Shown one piece after another: positions 1 through 5,874 of a stretch of 6,500 bases of DNA. The DNA is from JAHFOW01 sp964370795. GTDB lineage: Bacteria; Planctomycetota; Brocadiia; Brocadiales; Brocadiaceae. The notes under the pieces were generated by a model. The model searched no databases and was not told where the DNA came from. It was given only the letters and a program-made list of their open reading frames with translations. The stretch is from assembly GCA_964370795.1 (NCBI GenBank), contig CAYJME010000187.1:1-6500 (forward strand). Direction: 5' to 3'. The stretch's first letter is position 1. Each line of letters begins with the position of its first letter. A program made the position numbers and the translations under genes.

Positions 1-2
1 GC

Positions 3-1016
3 GCCGACTCATGCAAGGATTGCCACCAGGAAATTTATGACCAGTGGCGGGAGTCTATGCACAGCAAATCATCGACAAACCCTATCTTTCAGGCATGCTG
101 GACGGTAAGGAATAATCCACCCTTCTGCTCCAATTGCCATTTTCCTATGCTGGAACAGAAACCCAAAATATTAAGGGGTTTTAAAGAAACGGGCCCTTTA
201 CCTTTTGTTGCAATCAAGAATCGGGATTTTGATACGATGCTTATAAAGGAGGGTGTCACGTGTGTGGTGTGTCACTTGAGGAATAAGACCTTATACGGAC
301 CCCGGGAGATAAAAGAGGGGGAAGCGCCGCATCCCGTTAAATATGACCCGTCTTTTCAAAAGTCGGAGTTCTGTTACACGTGCCACTCCTGGGGCTTCCC
401 ACGGGCAAGGGTCAAACAGACGTGCTATACCAGCGATGAGTACAAAATATCAGGAAAGAAAGAAACATGTCAGGATTGTCATATGAGTAAAAAAGAAGGC
501 TTTGCCTCGTTGGGAAGACCGAAACGTGCCTATGGAATGCATGACCAGAAAAGTTCTCGCAACCCGGAAGAATTAAGACGGGCGTTAAAAGTAGAATTGA
601 AACCAGAGAGGAATGCCTATAAACCCGGGGATAAAGTAAAGGCAGAAATAAAGGTTACCAATGCAGGTGCTGGACATCGCGTGCCAACGGGCTGACCAGT
701 CAGGGGCATTGCCGCCCGTGTGGCGGTGCTGGATGAAAATGGGAAGGAAAGCGGTTTAAAGGAATATTTTATCACACGCACATTTGAGTTTCCTACATAC
801 CCCACAGAGGTGAAAGATGAGAGATTAACACCTGGAGAGTGTAAGTCATTTTATTACAAATACAAAATCCCTCGCAAAGCGGCCTTTAAAAAGCTAACAG
901 TGAAACTGGACATGATTGAGTATTTAATATTCCCCAAGAAGGCCGAAGAAGCGCCCATACCTCTTAGTAAGGTTGTAATTCCTTTTTATACTACATCGGT
1001 GGAAATAATGAAATGA
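3..1016 (+). CDS. Multihaem c-type cytochrome (cytochrome c554-like), 5' partial, with internal in-frame TGA
   Basis: The gene enters from the left edge and reads in one frame to a TGA at 1014-1016, interrupted only by a TGA at 693-695. Five CxxCH haem-binding motifs are visible: CKDCH (12-26), CSNCH (126-140), CVVCH (261-275), CYTCH (372-386) and CQDCH (468-482). The first is followed by a QW..SMHS segment, typical of cytochrome c554-family proteins, where the later His is often a distal haem ligand. After the haem region comes a beta-rich domain of about 150 residues, starting near 585, with a GAGHRVPTG motif seen at the end of many exported multihaem cytochromes. The protein should be periplasmic or envelope-bound and carry electrons; donor and acceptor cannot be told. 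The signal peptide and any earlier haems lie outside the window. The frame downstream of the internal TGA keeps the family pattern (P.R...RV.VLD..GK), so the two halves are one gene. It is either recoded, recently broken or miscalled. Confidence 0.88.
693..695 (+). other. In-frame TGA within the cytochrome gene
   Basis: This TGA interrupts the cytochrome between GHRVPTG and PVRGIAARV. The next 106 codons (696-1013) stay open in the same frame, so no indel is involved. TGA is one substitution away from Cys (TGC/TGT), Ser (TCA), Trp, Gly and Arg codons. General TGA reassignment is unlikely, because this gene and the TVP38 gene end naturally at TGA. Selenocysteine, a nonsense mutation and a base-call error all remain possible. 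Confidence 0.9.
696..732 (+). promoter_or_regulatory. Candidate bacterial SECIS-like hairpin just after the in-frame TGA
   Basis: A six-pair stem GCCGCC (711-716) / GGCGGT (722-727) closes the five-base loop CGTGT (717-721). The four bases right after the TGA, CCAG (696-699), can also pair with CTGG (729-732), closing a larger stem with a wide 5' bulge. The loop starts 22 bases after the TGA and has G at its second position. From memory, this fits the relaxed bacterial SECIS description: hairpin inside the coding region, loop roughly 16-37 bases after UGA, G among the first two loop bases. The stretch 703-732 is 23/30 G+C in a roughly 40% GC neighbourhood, with unusual codons (GCC GCC CGT GTG GCG GTG CTG). 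A chance hairpin in coding sequence is a serious alternative. Confidence 0.3.
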
Positions 1017-1198
1017 CAAATTACAACATAACGATAATCTTCATTTTTTATTTTGTGGGAATATCTCTTGGTTATTATTTGTCCTTATGTTTAGCAATTG
1101 GCTATCGGTTTCCTGTTGTTAATATTTTTGCTTTCTCTAAAGATAGACCGCTAATGTTTATTATCAATAATCCAAGAGTTGTAGCTACAATTCACTAA
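1013..1198 (+). CDS. Possible small membrane protein, 61 aa, unrecognised
   Basis: The start ATG overlaps the cytochrome stop as ATGA, and a GGTGGA Shine-Dalgarno-like sequence at 999-1004 lies 8 bases upstream. The product would have one strongly hydrophobic stretch (about residues 7-30, rich in I, F, Y and L) followed by a basic and polar tail; I recognise no family. In favour are the coupled start and the ribosome site. Against it are the length, the very AT-rich composition, which gives hydrophobic ORFs by chance, and the need to place a promoter for the downstream sigma factor in the same stretch. It could equally be non-coding leader sequence. Confidence 0.25.
   Translation: MTNYNITIIFIFYFVGISLGYYLSLCLAIGYRFPVVNIFAFSKDRPLMFIINNPRVVATIH
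1098..1125 (+). promoter_or_regulatory. Weak candidate sigma-70-type promoter for the ECF sigma operon
   Basis: TTGGCT (1098-1103) and TAATAT (1120-1125) are each 4/6 matches to the -35 and -10 consensus, with a 16-base spacer. They lie about 95 bases upstream of the sigma factor start. The region is AT-rich, so such matches arise easily. I saw no convincing ECF-type promoter (AAC-type -35 with a CGT-type -10) that would support autoregulation. Confidence 0.2.
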
Positions 1199-1218
1199 AT
1201 TTACCTCGATAAGAAATC

Positions 1219-1761
1219 ATGAGTCAAAAAGATAATCTTCTTATTCATATAGATGCTTTATACAGATCGGCATTATATCTTCTTAAGAATGAAAATAATG
1301 CAGATGATCTGGTTCAAGAAACTTATTTAAAGGCATTTAAATTTCTCCAGGACGATATAGAAATTAACAATGCAAAGGCATGGTTATTTAAAATATTAAT
1401 GAATACTTTCATCAATCAGTATCGTAAGAACAAAATAGAACCGTCTTTGGTTGATTTTGATAGTATTGAGTCCTTTCATGAGTCAATAAACGAAGATGTT
1501 TTAAGGTCCCCAATTACAGAAAATGAAACAGAATTCGATGAATTATTAGACGCAAATGTAAAAAAAGCCCTGGAAGAATTACCTGACGACTTCCGAATGG
1601 TAATCTTACTTTCAATAGTAGAGGGTTTTTCTTACAAGGAGATTGCAAAAATGCTCGAATGTCCCATCGGCACAGTAATGTCCAGAATCTACCGGGGAAG
1701 GAAGATGTTAAAAGAAAAATTAGCCGGCTATGCAAAAAAACATGGTTATGAGAGAGATTAA
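1219..1761 (+). CDS. ECF-family RNA polymerase sigma factor
   Basis: This 180-residue protein has the size and two-domain layout of extracytoplasmic-function sigma factors. The sigma-2 region covers about residues 10-72, with DDLVQETYLKAF at 29-40 (region 2.2, core polymerase binding) and AWLFKILMNTFINQYRK at 54-70 (regions 2.3-2.4, -10 recognition). A variable acidic linker follows. The sigma-4 region covers about 113-168: ALEELPDDFRMVILL at 117-131, then the helix-turn-helix YKEIAKMLECPIGTVMSRIYRGR at 139-161, which reads the -35 element. The ATG at 1219 has only a weak ribosome site (AAGAA). The next gene, three bases on, encodes a matching zinc-finger anti-sigma factor, so the pair is expected to switch on target genes after an envelope signal. 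TVP38 and flavoprotein genes further down the same run are the likeliest targets. The exact ECF subgroup and its signal cannot be told. Confidence 0.95.
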   Translation: MSQKDNLLIHIDALYRSALYLLKNENNADDLVQETYLKAFKFLQDDIEINNAKAWLFKILMNTFINQYRKNKIEPSLVDFDSIESFHESINEDVLRSPITENETEFDELLDANVKKALEELPDDFRMVILLSIVEGFSYKEIAKMLECPIGTVMSRIYRGRKMLKEKLAGYAKKHGYERD

Positions 1762-1764
1762 GAA

Positions 1765-2634
1765 ATGAACTGCAATAATGTTCGAAAATATTTTTACGCC
1801 TTTCTTGACGGCGAACTCGATGTGGAAAAGAACATCGATGTCCTTTCACATCTGAATATGTGCCATGCATGCGGTATAAAAATAGAAAAGGAAAGGTTAA
1901 TTCAGAGAAGGGTGAAAGAAACAGTTTTCAAGGTAAAAGCTCCCGCATACCTTGAGCAAAAGATTTTAAGAAGAAAAGAAAGAAGACCAAACTTCTTTAC
2001 CCTATTTATAAAGAATTTTTCGTTTAGAGGCAGATTAGGATTACTTACAGGTATGGCAACTGCGATAATTCTCCTTGTTTGTTTTTTTGTGTTCCAAAAC
2101 AGATTGAGGAAAACTGATATTCTTTATCTCACAGAGTCGAAATATCACGACTACTCCATGAAAAAGCTTGATACTGATATGCGCTTGCAGAATGACAAAA
2201 CAATTTTAGGGGGCTTTCAGCATCAAATCGATTTGGGCGTAACCCTGCCAGGTACTAAAGAAAATATACAGTTACAGAATGCAAAAGCGATTGTGGAGTA
2301 CTTCCAAAAACAAAGTGGTTTAACGGTAACGCTTCCTTTTATGAAAGGAAATGCACAGTTAGTAGGCGCAACATTGTCTAAAATGAATGGCATAAAAGTT
2401 CCACTGGTTTTTTACAAACTCGATGACGTCCCAATAGCGGTGGCTGTAGTTTGTAATTCCGACATCAATTTTAGAAAAATGAAAGAGGTAATAGCGGATA
2501 AGATGGTGGTATATACCGATACCGGGTTTTGCGGCTCTTGCCAAATCGTTGCATGGAAAGAGACCAACACTCAGTACGTTATGGTATCGATGTTAAATAG
2601 TGAAAAAATGATAAAAATGCTTACAAAGGCTTAA
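1765..2634 (+). CDS. Membrane-bound zinc-finger (ZAS/zf-HC2) anti-sigma factor
   Basis: This 289-residue protein starts three bases after the sigma factor stop, with a GAGAGA ribosome site inside the end of that gene. Residues 1-45 form the anti-sigma domain: C3, then H29, C33 and C36 in the H-x3-C-x2-C pattern that binds zinc and clamps the sigma factor. A basic linker leads to one membrane helix at about 91-111. The remaining ~178 residues should lie outside the membrane. That domain resembles the sensor region of RsiW-like proteins (QLVGATLSKMNGIKVPLVFY, then VAWKETNTQYVMVS) and carries a CGSC motif at 256-259 plus C230, so redox or metal sensing is plausible but inferred. It also has a partial internal repeat, VTLPGTKENIQL at 159-170 and VTLPFMKGNAQL at 188-199. 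It should hold the neighbouring sigma factor inactive until its outer domain is triggered or cleaved. Confidence 0.9.
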   Translation: MNCNNVRKYFYAFLDGELDVEKNIDVLSHLNMCHACGIKIEKERLIQRRVKETVFKVKAPAYLEQKILRRKERRPNFFTLFIKNFSFRGRLGLLTGMATAIILLVCFFVFQNRLRKTDILYLTESKYHDYSMKKLDTDMRLQNDKTILGGFQHQIDLGVTLPGTKENIQLQNAKAIVEYFQKQSGLTVTLPFMKGNAQLVGATLSKMNGIKVPLVFYKLDDVPIAVAVVCNSDINFRKMKEVIADKMVVYTDTGFCGSCQIVAWKETNTQYVMVSMLNSEKMIKMLTKA

Positions 2635-2644
2635 AAACAAACTA

Positions 2645-3340
2645 ATGATAGATAAAAAGTCCATAATAAAGTTCACCATTTTGCTAAGTATCGTTGGAGG
2701 CGCTTTTTTTGCCTTCAGGTACACACCTCTGTCAGGGTATCTAAAGAAAGATGTGCTTTTGGGCGTTCTTACACAACTGAGAGAGCACTGGTGGGGGCCT
2801 ATTGGTTTCATTCTTATTTATGGTGTCGGATGTGTTCTTGCTCTGCCTGGCTCCCTTTTAACGCTCTGTGGTGGCGCTATATTTGGAGTGGTATGGGGTA
2901 CTATCTACAACATACTCGCCTCTAATCTGGGTGCCACCCTTGCATTCTTCATGGCACGGTACTTCGGCCGTGACTTTGTCGCCAGTCTTATGAAGGGAAG
3001 GATAGAGGCATTTGATGAGAAGGTTGCTCGTCGTGGTTTTAGGTTTATATTCACACTCAGGTTAATTCCTCTCATCCCTTTTAATGGATTGAATCTTGGG
3101 TCGGGGTTTTCTAAGATTAAGTATCGTGATTATTTGCTCGGCTCTGTCCTTGGAATGTTACCGGGCACATTTATTTACACCTACTTTGCAGATGCACTTC
3201 TCAAAGGGGCGACTGGGAGTGGGAAAAAGGCATACAGTAACTTAATAATAGCCAGTGCACTATTGATACTTATTTCATTAGTGCCGACTCTTTATAAGAA
3301 ATTTAAAAAACAAAAAAGTCCAGAAGGAAAAGGATTATGA
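2645..3340 (+). CDS. TVP38/TMEM64 (VTT/DedA-like) family membrane protein
   Basis: This 231-residue integral membrane protein has a VTT (SNARE-associated) domain. Hydrophobic segments lie at about 7-25, 50-75, 78-105, 131-147 and 160-180, with another near 200-218. Family hallmarks are ALPGSLLTLCGGAIFG (66-81), SNLGATLAFFMARYFGR (93-109) and the re-entrant-loop signature RLIPLIPFN (139-147). The tail is basic and cytoplasmic. VTT proteins are linked to lipid movement across membranes and membrane homeostasis; the substrate here is unknown. The start lies ten bases after the anti-sigma stop with no clear ribosome site, which suggests coupled translation. Its stop overlaps the flavoprotein start as ATGA. 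In some bacteria a TVP38 domain is fused to an FAD-dependent oxidoreductase of the same type as the next gene, which supports a shared function. Confidence 0.93.
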   Translation: MIDKKSIIKFTILLSIVGGAFFAFRYTPLSGYLKKDVLLGVLTQLREHWWGPIGFILIYGVGCVLALPGSLLTLCGGAIFGVVWGTIYNILASNLGATLAFFMARYFGRDFVASLMKGRIEAFDEKVARRGFRFIFTLRLIPLIPFNGLNLGSGFSKIKYRDYLLGSVLGMLPGTFIYTYFADALLKGATGSGKKAYSNLIIASALLILISLVPTLYKKFKKQKSPEGKGL

Positions 3341-4768
3341 GAGATTTCGATCTCACGGTAATAGGCGGTGGTGCTGGTGGGTTAAACGTTGCAAGCGGGG
3401 CTGCACAACTTGGCGCCCGGGGTTGCCCTCATCGAGAAAAAGAAACTGGGTGGTGATTGTCTTTATTATGGATGCGTTCCCACAAAGGCATTGATTCAGT
3501 CTGCGAAAATAACTTCGCTTATGAAAAGGTCTAAGGAATTTGGTCTGAATGACACAAATATCTCCTTCGATTTTAAAAACATTATGAACCACATGAGAGA
3601 GGTAATAGCAAAGGTTGGTGTGCATGATGACCCAAAAAGATTTGAGGATATGGGGGTGAAAGTTTTTTTTGGTGATGGCAAATTTATTGACTCTAATACT
3701 TTTATGGTCGGTGAACACACGATTACAAGCAGGAAGTTTGTAATTTCGACAGGTTCGAGAGCAGTTGCTATCCCTATCAAAGGTCTTGAAACTATCAAAT
3801 ATCTAACCAGTGAAAGCGCGTTGGAACTGGATTATTTGCCCAAGTCAATGGTTATTCTGGGGGCAGGACCAATTGGACTGGAGTTTGCTCAGGTATTTGC
3901 AAGACTTGGGACGAAGGTAACCATTGTAGAAAAGATGGGTCAGGTTCTCCCGCGTGAAGACAAAGAGATTGCCGATACCCTTGAATCAATTCTTAAGGGA
4001 GAGGGGATTGAAATACATACATGTGTTGATGTAGAGCACGTGAAACAAAGTGGTGATCTTAAGGGAATAGATGTAGTAGCCAAGTGCAGCGGTCAGCAAA
4101 AGACTTTTCAAGCAGATGATTTTATGATTGCTATCGGGCGTGCGCCAAATTTGGAAGGACTCAATCTCGAAACTGCCGGAGTCAAGGTGGAAAAGAGGGC
4201 TATTGTAGTAAATAGCTCCATGCGTACAACCGCTAAGAATATATGGGCATGCGGGGATGTAACAGGACAATATTTGTTTACCCACGTTGCTGAATATCAG
4301 GCAGGTCTTGTAGTAGCCAATGCCTTAATTCCTTTTTTGAAGAGAAAGGCGAATTATCGCGTTGTTCCCTGGGTTACCTATACCGACCCGGAATTGGGTC
4401 GCGTAGGGTTAACTGAGGATGAAGCGAGACAAAAATACAGAGATGTAAAGGTGTATCGGTATGATGTGAAGGATTTGGATAGGGCTGTCATAGAAGGCGA
4501 AGACAGAGGGATGATTAAGATCGTTTGCACGAAGAAGGGTCAGATATTGGGCGCACACGCCCTTGCACCACGAGGCGGAGAAATTTTACACGAATTTGTC
4601 CTGGCAATGCAAAATAATCTTGGGGTGAAAAGTATTACCAATACAATACATGTCTATCCAACGCTTGCTCAGGCAGTGAGAAGGACAACGAACAAATACT
4701 ATGCTGAAAAGATATTCTCTGGTTGGATTCCCAAAGTTACGAAGAAGCTGATAAGAATATTTAGGTAG
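3337..4768 (+). CDS. FAD-dependent pyridine-nucleotide disulfide oxidoreductase (mercuric reductase/lipoamide dehydrogenase-like), frameshifted
   Basis: ATG 3337 overlaps the TVP38 stop (ATGA) and has GAAGGA at 3323-3328. This frame gives the FAD-binding N-terminus (DLTVIGGGAGGLNVASGAAQ) but loses the family pattern after codon 28. Dropping one G from the GGGG run at 3419-3422 restores GAR-VALIEKKKLGGDC and a 476-residue protein, the usual family length. In the restored numbering the redox disulfide is GGDCLYYGCVPTK (C41, C46), the NAD(P)-binding motif is GAGPIG (175-180), the second FAD motif is WACGDVT, and the C-terminal dimer domain ends with IHVYPTLAQAV (H438, Y440). Lipoamide dehydrogenase has HxHPTxxE here, so the catalytic His is replaced by Tyr and the Glu by Gln. 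MerA's C-terminal cysteine pair and N-terminal HMA domain are absent, so it is probably neither a true lipoamide dehydrogenase nor MerA. Substrate unknown. As sequenced, the intact protein cannot be made without a frameshift or a sequence correction. Confidence 0.9.
3419..3422 (+). other. Frameshift site (extra G in GGGG) in the flavoprotein gene
   Basis: The run GCGCCCGGGGTTGCC changes frame inside the strand-turn that joins the FAD-binding helix to the VALIEK strand. Reading CGG then GTT, with one G removed, gives an uninterrupted Rossmann fold. Both frames carry strong family sequence on their own side. The site has no slippery heptamer or obvious stimulatory structure, so a homopolymer sequencing error or a recent real indel is likelier than programmed frameshifting. 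Confidence 0.88.
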
Positions 4769-4844
4769 ATAATACATCAGCAAATAAGTTCATTGTATCG
4801 AATTTCTTTTTTTTAAGCGGGTTTCAAAGCGGTATGGAGAAAAA

Positions 4845-4877
4845 AATCCCCCTTATGAAAGGGGGATTAAGGGGGTT
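4845..4877. repeat. Perfect 10-bp inverted repeat with an extra GGGGG half-site
   Basis: The arms AATCCCCCTT (4845-4854) and AAGGGGGATT (4859-4868) are perfectly complementary around the loop ATGA. A further AAGGGGGTT follows at 4869-4877, so the left arm could pair with either copy. Read leftward, the hairpin is followed by seven T's (complement of 4840-4846) and looks like an intrinsic terminator on the - strand, although no - strand gene ends here. On the + strand there is no T-tract. It resembles dispersed CCCCC/GGGGG intergenic palindromes found in several environmental bacteria. It might help end the flavoprotein transcript. Confidence 0.8.
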
Positions 4878-4910
4878 GTAAAATAGCGAGGGAAAAAACA
4901 ACCTCCTGTT

Positions 4911-4930
4911 TCCCCCTTTAGTAAAGGGGA
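4911..4930. repeat. CCCCTTTA/TAAAGGGG palindrome
   Basis: CCCCTTTA (4913-4920) and TAAAGGGG (4922-4929) form a near-continuous palindrome around G4921. It has the same C-run/G-run style as the repeat at 4845-4877 and probably belongs to the same dispersed repeat class. No T-tract follows, so it is not a clear terminator. Confidence 0.7.
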
Positions 4931-4934
4931 CTAA

Positions 4935-4964
4935 CTTGACCACGGATTTTCACGGAACTACACT
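4935..4964 (+). promoter_or_regulatory. Weak candidate promoter for the DUF547 gene inside the repeat
   Basis: TTGACC (4935-4940) matches 5/6 of a -35 box. TACACT (4959-4964) matches 4/6 of a -10 box after an 18-base spacer. It overlaps the left arm of the inverted repeat and would give a leader of roughly 90 bases holding the right arm. It is the best candidate I see between 4769 and 5063, but the evidence is thin. Confidence 0.2.
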
Positions 4965-5040
4965 GATCAAATAGGGGGCAAGAGTAACCTCCAACTCTAA
5001 CCTTCAACATTCGGTGAAGTTCCGTGAATCTCCGTAGCGA
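4937..5040. repeat. Long imperfect inverted repeat built from 10-base CACGGA units
   Basis: The left arm (4937-4966) holds three 10-base units ending CACGGA, CACGGA and CACTGA. The right arm (5011-5040), read on the - strand, holds three matching units ending TACGGA, CACGGA and CACCGA. The arms agree at 23 of 30 positions and flank a 44-base spacer, so the whole could fold into one large hairpin. The ten-base period is about one helical turn. No ORF or transposase lies inside. It looks like a non-coding, REP- or MITE-like intergenic element. The right arm ends 23 bases before the DUF547 start. Confidence 0.7.
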
Positions 5041-5063
5041 AGCCTTGAAAATGGGGGAATAAG

Positions 5064-5822
5064 ATGAAGTTTATTATAACAATGCTCGTTTTGACAATAG
5101 TTCTTGGCACTGCAATTACAGTATCTGCTTCTGGAAATGACGACCCAAACTCTCTACTTGATAGTGTTTTGGGCCGTTATGTTTCAAAAGATGGTTTGGT
5201 TGACTATAAGGGGCTAAAGAAAAATAAGGACTTTATGAAATACATTGAATATCTTTCCCATACAGACCATGATAAACTGCCGTCTGATAAGCATCGACTG
5301 GCTTTCTGGATAAATGCATATAACGCATTTGTTTTAAAGGGAGTATTGGAAGAATATCCCATTAAGAGCGTCCTTGACGTGGGATGGCTGCCTCACAGCT
5401 TTTTTAAGCGAAAAGAGTTTGAGACAAAACAGGGAAAGATTACCCTTAGAGAAATAGAAAACGAAAAACTCAGGGATGCATTTCGGGAACCAAGGATACA
5501 TTTTGCCATTAACTGCGCATCCAAGAGTTGCCCAAAATTATTACCAGAGGCGTACAGGGCTGAAAAATTGGAGCAACAACTTGAAACCCAAGTAAGAGCC
5601 TTTGTAAACGATAAAAGCAAGAATCATCTGGATAAAGAAAGCCGTATCTTTTATCTCTCTTCCATCTTTAAGTGGTATAAGGAGGATTTTGTTAAAAATG
5701 ACGAAAAGATAGAAGCGTATATAGCAAGATATTTAAATCCATCCGATGCTGAATTTATCAGGAATAATAAAGTAACGGTAAAATATCTCGATTACAATTG
5801 GGGTTTAAATGAGCAGAAATAA
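5064..5822 (+). CDS. Exported DUF547 family protein
   Basis: The ATG at 5064 follows a good ribosome site (GGGGGAA at 5053-5059). The 252-residue product begins with a signal peptide: K2, a hydrophobic stretch at about 3-18, and a likely cleavage site after VSA (20-22). The mature part is a complete DUF547 domain: a Val-Asp-Tyr-Lys element near the start (46-49), LAFWINAYNAFVLKG (79-93), IHFAINCASKSCPKL (145-159, with H146, C151 and C156), and the terminal YLDYNWGLN (241-249). The conserved His and Cys residues suggest a catalytic or ligand-binding site, but the biochemical role of the family is not established to my knowledge. It is probably periplasmic, or extracytoplasmic in general. The upstream gap is repeat-rich, so it may have its own promoter. 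The HMA-protein gene follows 52 bases later, probably in the same transcript. Confidence 0.93.
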   Translation: MKFIITMLVLTIVLGTAITVSASGNDDPNSLLDSVLGRYVSKDGLVDYKGLKKNKDFMKYIEYLSHTDHDKLPSDKHRLAFWINAYNAFVLKGVLEEYPIKSVLDVGWLPHSFFKRKEFETKQGKITLREIENEKLRDAFREPRIHFAINCASKSCPKLLPEAYRAEKLEQQLETQVRAFVNDKSKNHLDKESRIFYLSSIFKWYKEDFVKNDEKIEAYIARYLNPSDAEFIRNNKVTVKYLDYNWGLNEQK

Positions 5823-5829
5823 GGAGGTG
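5821..5829 (+). other. Orphan strong Shine-Dalgarno (AAGGAGGTG) with no start codon
   Basis: AAGGAGGTG overlaps the DUF547 stop codon (TAA 5820-5822) and is a near-perfect anti-16S match. No ATG or GTG lies at 5-12 bases downstream; the only nearby alternative, TTG at 5852, gives three codons before a stop. The HMA-protein gene has its own GAGGAG at 5862-5867. The site may be the remnant of a lost start, a ribosome standby site or chance. Confidence 0.55.
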
Positions 5830-5874
5830 TAAGAATTTTATTTAAACAATTTTGCTTTATTGAGGAGACAAACG

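Noticed and set aside
693..695. Genome-wide reassignment of TGA to Trp or Gly
   Set aside because: The cytochrome (1014-1016) and TVP38 (3338-3340) end at TGA in the expected places.
720..1016. Separate 98-residue gene starting at GTG 720
   Set aside because: It is in the same frame as the cytochrome, has no ribosome site and continues the same domain across the TGA. It is the cytochrome's C-terminus.
1514..1870. - strand ORFs across the window, such as 1514-1870 and 3353-3718
   Set aside because: They lie opposite strongly recognised genes, show no domain pattern and have no ribosome sites. They are shadows.
3389..4768. Flavoprotein starting at TTG 3389
   Set aside because: The first 11 residues of that frame make no family sense, and the FAD-binding motif is encoded upstream in the other frame from ATG 3337. 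The start is an artefact of the frameshift.
3337..4768. True mercuric reductase (merA) with the HMA gene as merP, i.e. a mer operon
   Set aside because: No C-terminal Cys pair, no MerT or MerR, and the HMA gene is separated by a repeat region and DUF547.
4845..5040. CRISPR array or insertion sequence in the 4769-5063 gap
   Set aside because: Repeats are inverted and of different kinds, without regular unique spacers, and no transposase fragment is present.
5860..5874. TTG start for the HMA protein
   Set aside because: The TTG overlaps the GAGGAG ribosome site that serves ATG 5875, and the signal peptide is normal from the ATG.
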